From Aureobasidium sp. EXF-3400 (lineage: Eukaryota > Ascomycota > Dothideomycetes > Dothideales > Saccotheciaceae): 19,723 bases of DNA. Positions 18,073 to 19,723 of this stretch are shown here, one piece after another. Position 1 is the first letter of the stretch; each line of letters starts with the position of its first letter. Both the position numbers and the translations under genes were made by a program. Location: contig SWBL01000570.1 of the NCBI GenBank assembly GCA_024195585.1, forward strand, positions 1 through 19,723, written 5' to 3'. A model generated the notes under the pieces. That model did no database searches. It worked only from the letters and a program-made list of their open reading frames with translations, and was not told the DNA's origin.

Positions 18073-18720
18073 CGTATGTTTTCTGATTTGAAGATGACTA
18101 GATGATCAGATGTAAAATCGTAGTCCGCGGTGTGACAAGAGTCTGAAGATATTAGAGAGTTGCTTTTAGAAATATGCAAAGAGCTGCATGAAAACCGTCA
18201 CGAGAAGAATCTCACCTATGACTCTTATCCTTAGCGAGATAATACTGAGAATCGTATCTGGTAGTCATTTTCGGTGGTTGAGATCAATTCTCTCAATATA
18301 GTCAGTATTACGAGTCATGAGGGTATGCGAAGGTCGAAAGTATCACGCCGCTCAGAGAACTGTACGCGAGTTGGTATGCGATCAGATCGCCAGTGATCAG
18401 AGTAGCATGCTCAGTCACTATGTTGTATGTCTCGAATGTTGTACCAAGAACGTCGCTGCTATTCTTGGCTGTCTCAAATATGGTGAGAGCGGCGTTTAAC
18501 TCCGCCACAAGATATCATACTTGGAAAGGGAGCAAACTACCTCAAAGCCAAGCCATCGATGTGTCCTTCCAAATTTCGACATGACCGTAGCCTATGTATA
18601 TCATCTCAAGACGAGTCTACTCTGTTCTTCTTTACTTTTTTTCTGTTAGCGATTTTTGAAAGGTTGCTGCAACGCCCTAGACTCGAACTTCTTCTCAGAT
18701 TGTTAAAGCTATCTTGCAAG
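18073..18720. promoter_or_regulatory. Divergent promoter region of the 351-aa gene and the RBR ligase gene
   Basis: About 650 bases between divergent starts. A T-rich run (about 18630-18645) lies some 80 bases before the ATG at 18721. No TATA box or named motif is clear. A 66-codon minus-strand frame here starts with GTG and is not supported as a gene. Confidence 0.4.
18216..18268 (-). other. Possible upstream first exon of the 351-aa gene
   Basis: ATG at 18266-18268 opens MTTRYDSQYYLAKDKSH and meets donor GTGAGA at 18215. Splicing to acceptor CATCTAG (exon from 18097, intron 118 bases) or AATCAG (exon from 18082, intron 133 bases) restores the frame into the 351-aa reading frame without a stop. 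The nearer, better pyrimidine acceptor (CTTCAG) would hit a TGA, so the model is uncertain. Confidence 0.3.
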
Positions 18721-19723
18721 ATGAGCCCAAGGCACCCAAACCCCCTCTGGCACTCGCGCTTATCTAGCAGAACCGGACACAACTCTGCTCCACACCTACG
18801 GTACAGTATCGGAGAGTTCCATACAAGTACTAAGCCAAAATGCAGGGTGTGCTGGGATACACTGGATGAAGAGACGGCGCCCATGCCTTGCGGTCACTAC
18901 TGGTGTGGCTCCTGTATAGCAAAAGCATTCGCAAGAGTCAAACATGAAAGTCAATGGCCGGTCGTATGTATAGGCTGGACATCTTGCAGCATTCCTTTCG
19001 ACACAGCAAAAGCCTTCCTAGAACATAAGGAGATACAAAGACTGGTTCCTCTAATCGAAGAGTTTAATGCCCCAGCCTTGGGACGTACCTATTGCTCAAA
19101 CGTTCGATGCGGCATCTTTATACCTCGCAGAGAAGCCAAAGATCGTATCGCACACTGTCAAGCATGCCAGACGGACACATGCTCAGATTGCAAGGGACCA
19201 GCCCATGGAGCCGATACTTGTCCGCTGCCAGACCAAAGCGATCAACAACTTCTTATCCTATCACACCAAAATAAATGGCAGCGATGCACACGATGTGGCC
19301 AGATGTACGAGAAAAGCGCTGGTTGTCGTCGCATACAATGTCTTTGCGGATACAAGTTTTGCTATCGCTGCGCAGGACCCTACTTCTCTTGCCAGTGTGA
19401 GGATAATTATAATCAGCAGCTTGACACTGGAAGCAGAGATCAAATTACGGCATCCGAAAAGGAAACGACATCGGATCAACAAGATGATTTCCGCAGGGAG
19501 TTCACAAGGTTCACCACTCGAAGAGCCAGAGCAAGGACAGGTACAGAACCCCAGACACCATACACACCGGGATACAGACTTGAAGGTATTCCAGGGGAAG
19601 ATATGATGCGCATGGCCGTAGAAAAAGATCAGACGGAGAGGGATCAGATGGAGAGGGATCAGATGGAGAGGGATCAGATGGAGAGGGATCAGATGGAGAG
19701 GGATCAGATGGAGAGGGATCAGA
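18721..19723 (+). CDS. RBR-type E3 ubiquitin ligase (RING1-IBR-RING2), 3' end off the window
   Basis: The frame is open from 18661 (after TGA) to the edge; the first ATG is 18721, so at least 334 residues. RING1: C41, C44, C57, H59, C62, C65, C83, C89. IBR is a perfect C6HC pattern: C125-x4-C130-x15-C146-x2-C149-x4-C154-x2-C157-x4-H162-x4-C167. RING2: C189, C192, then C202 in SAGCRR, C207, C209, C214, C217, C224, C226. In this family the RING2 Cys equivalent to C202 takes ubiquitin from the E2 as a thioester before passing it to the substrate. All key residues are present, so the enzyme looks active. After residue 226 the chain becomes charged and low complexity, then runs into DQMER repeats. 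The 5' end is uncertain: there may be an earlier exon, since a second frame just upstream (18696-18770) also looks coding. The substrate is unknown. Confidence 0.85.
   Translation, partial: MSPRHPNPLWHSRLSSRTGHNSAPHLRYSIGEFHTSTKPKCRVCWDTLDEETAPMPCGHYWCGSCIAKAFARVKHESQWPVVCIGWTSCSIPFDTAKAFLEHKEIQRLVPLIEEFNAPALGRTYCSNVRCGIFIPRREAKDRIAHCQACQTDTCSDCKGPAHGADTCPLPDQSDQQLLILSHQNKWQRCTRCGQMYEKSAGCRRIQCLCGYKFCYRCAGPYFSCQCEDNYNQQLDTGSRDQITASEKETTSDQQDDFRREFTRFTTRRARARTGTEPQTPYTPGYRLEGIPGEDMMRMAVEKDQTERDQMERDQMERDQMERDQMERDQMERDQ
19627..19723 (+). repeat. 15-bp minisatellite, coding, at least 6.5 units
   Basis: Six complete units of GATCAGATGGAGAGG (the first has ACG for ATG) starting at 19627, 19642, 19657, 19672, 19687 and 19702, then seven bases of another at the window edge. 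Units are in frame with the RBR gene and encode Asp-Gln-Met-Glu-Arg, the first Asp-Gln-Thr-Glu-Arg. Units 2 to 6 are identical, which indicates recent expansion. The true length is unknown. Confidence 0.95.

Noticed and set aside
18308..18508. 66-codon minus-strand frame that could join in frame to the exon at 18216
   Set aside because: Starts with GTG and has no internal ATG; the needed donor GTAATA is weak. Not enough to support an exon.
19067..19606. 179-codon plus-strand frame
   Set aside because: Shadow of the RBR gene in another frame; the Cys/His patterns are all in the RBR frame.

Overview
The window looks like nuclear DNA of a filamentous ascomycete (Pezizomycotina, possibly Dothideomycetes). 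Genes carry short GT-AG introns (51 to 143 bases) with CTAAC-like branch points, CT/CA-rich leaders precede the start codons, and single intron-containing tRNA genes are scattered among the protein genes. Several predicted proteins belong to families I know only from this group. The taxon is inferred from gene style and family memory, not from a database search.

Layout: (1) bases 1-71, the 3' part of an intron-containing tRNA, probably tRNA-Pro. (2) 446-3267, minus strand, a three-exon gene for an 888-residue uncharacterised fungal protein that ends in a HicA-like small domain. (3) 4088-6738, minus strand, a BYE1-type transcription factor (PHD finger, TFIIS central domain, SPOC domain); an in-frame TAG cuts off a further 49 plausible codons. 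(4) 7928-8035, minus strand, a complete tRNA-Phe(GAA) with a 35-base intron. (5) 8787-10583, minus strand, a two-exon gene for a 581-residue Ser/Pro-rich protein of unknown function, conserved in fungi. (6) 12383-13204, plus strand, a single-exon gene for a 273-residue protein with a Cys/His cluster and a highly charged tail. (7) 13205-17016, about 3.8 kb with no convincing gene except a decayed tRNA-like element flanked by a 12-bp inverted repeat. (8) 17017-18072, minus strand, a 351-residue protein that may be a divergent member of a fungal PD-(D/E)XK-like family with a lost catalytic Glu. (9) 18721 to the right edge, plus strand, the start of an RBR (RING1-IBR-RING2) E3 ubiquitin ligase whose coding sequence runs into a 15-bp minisatellite encoding the pentapeptide DQMER.

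The genes are ordinary independent fungal transcription units; I see no cluster, operon or mobile element joining them. Two nuclear regulatory genes (BYE1-like and the Ser/Pro-rich protein) sit near each other, but nothing in the sequence shows that they work together. The right third (13.2 kb onward) differs from the left: gene-poor, with divergent or lineage-specific genes and a coding minisatellite. I did not find a clearly new multi-gene system. The points most worth checking are the in-frame stop in BYE1, the HicA-like tail, the degenerate nuclease-like protein and the RBR ligase with repeat tail.
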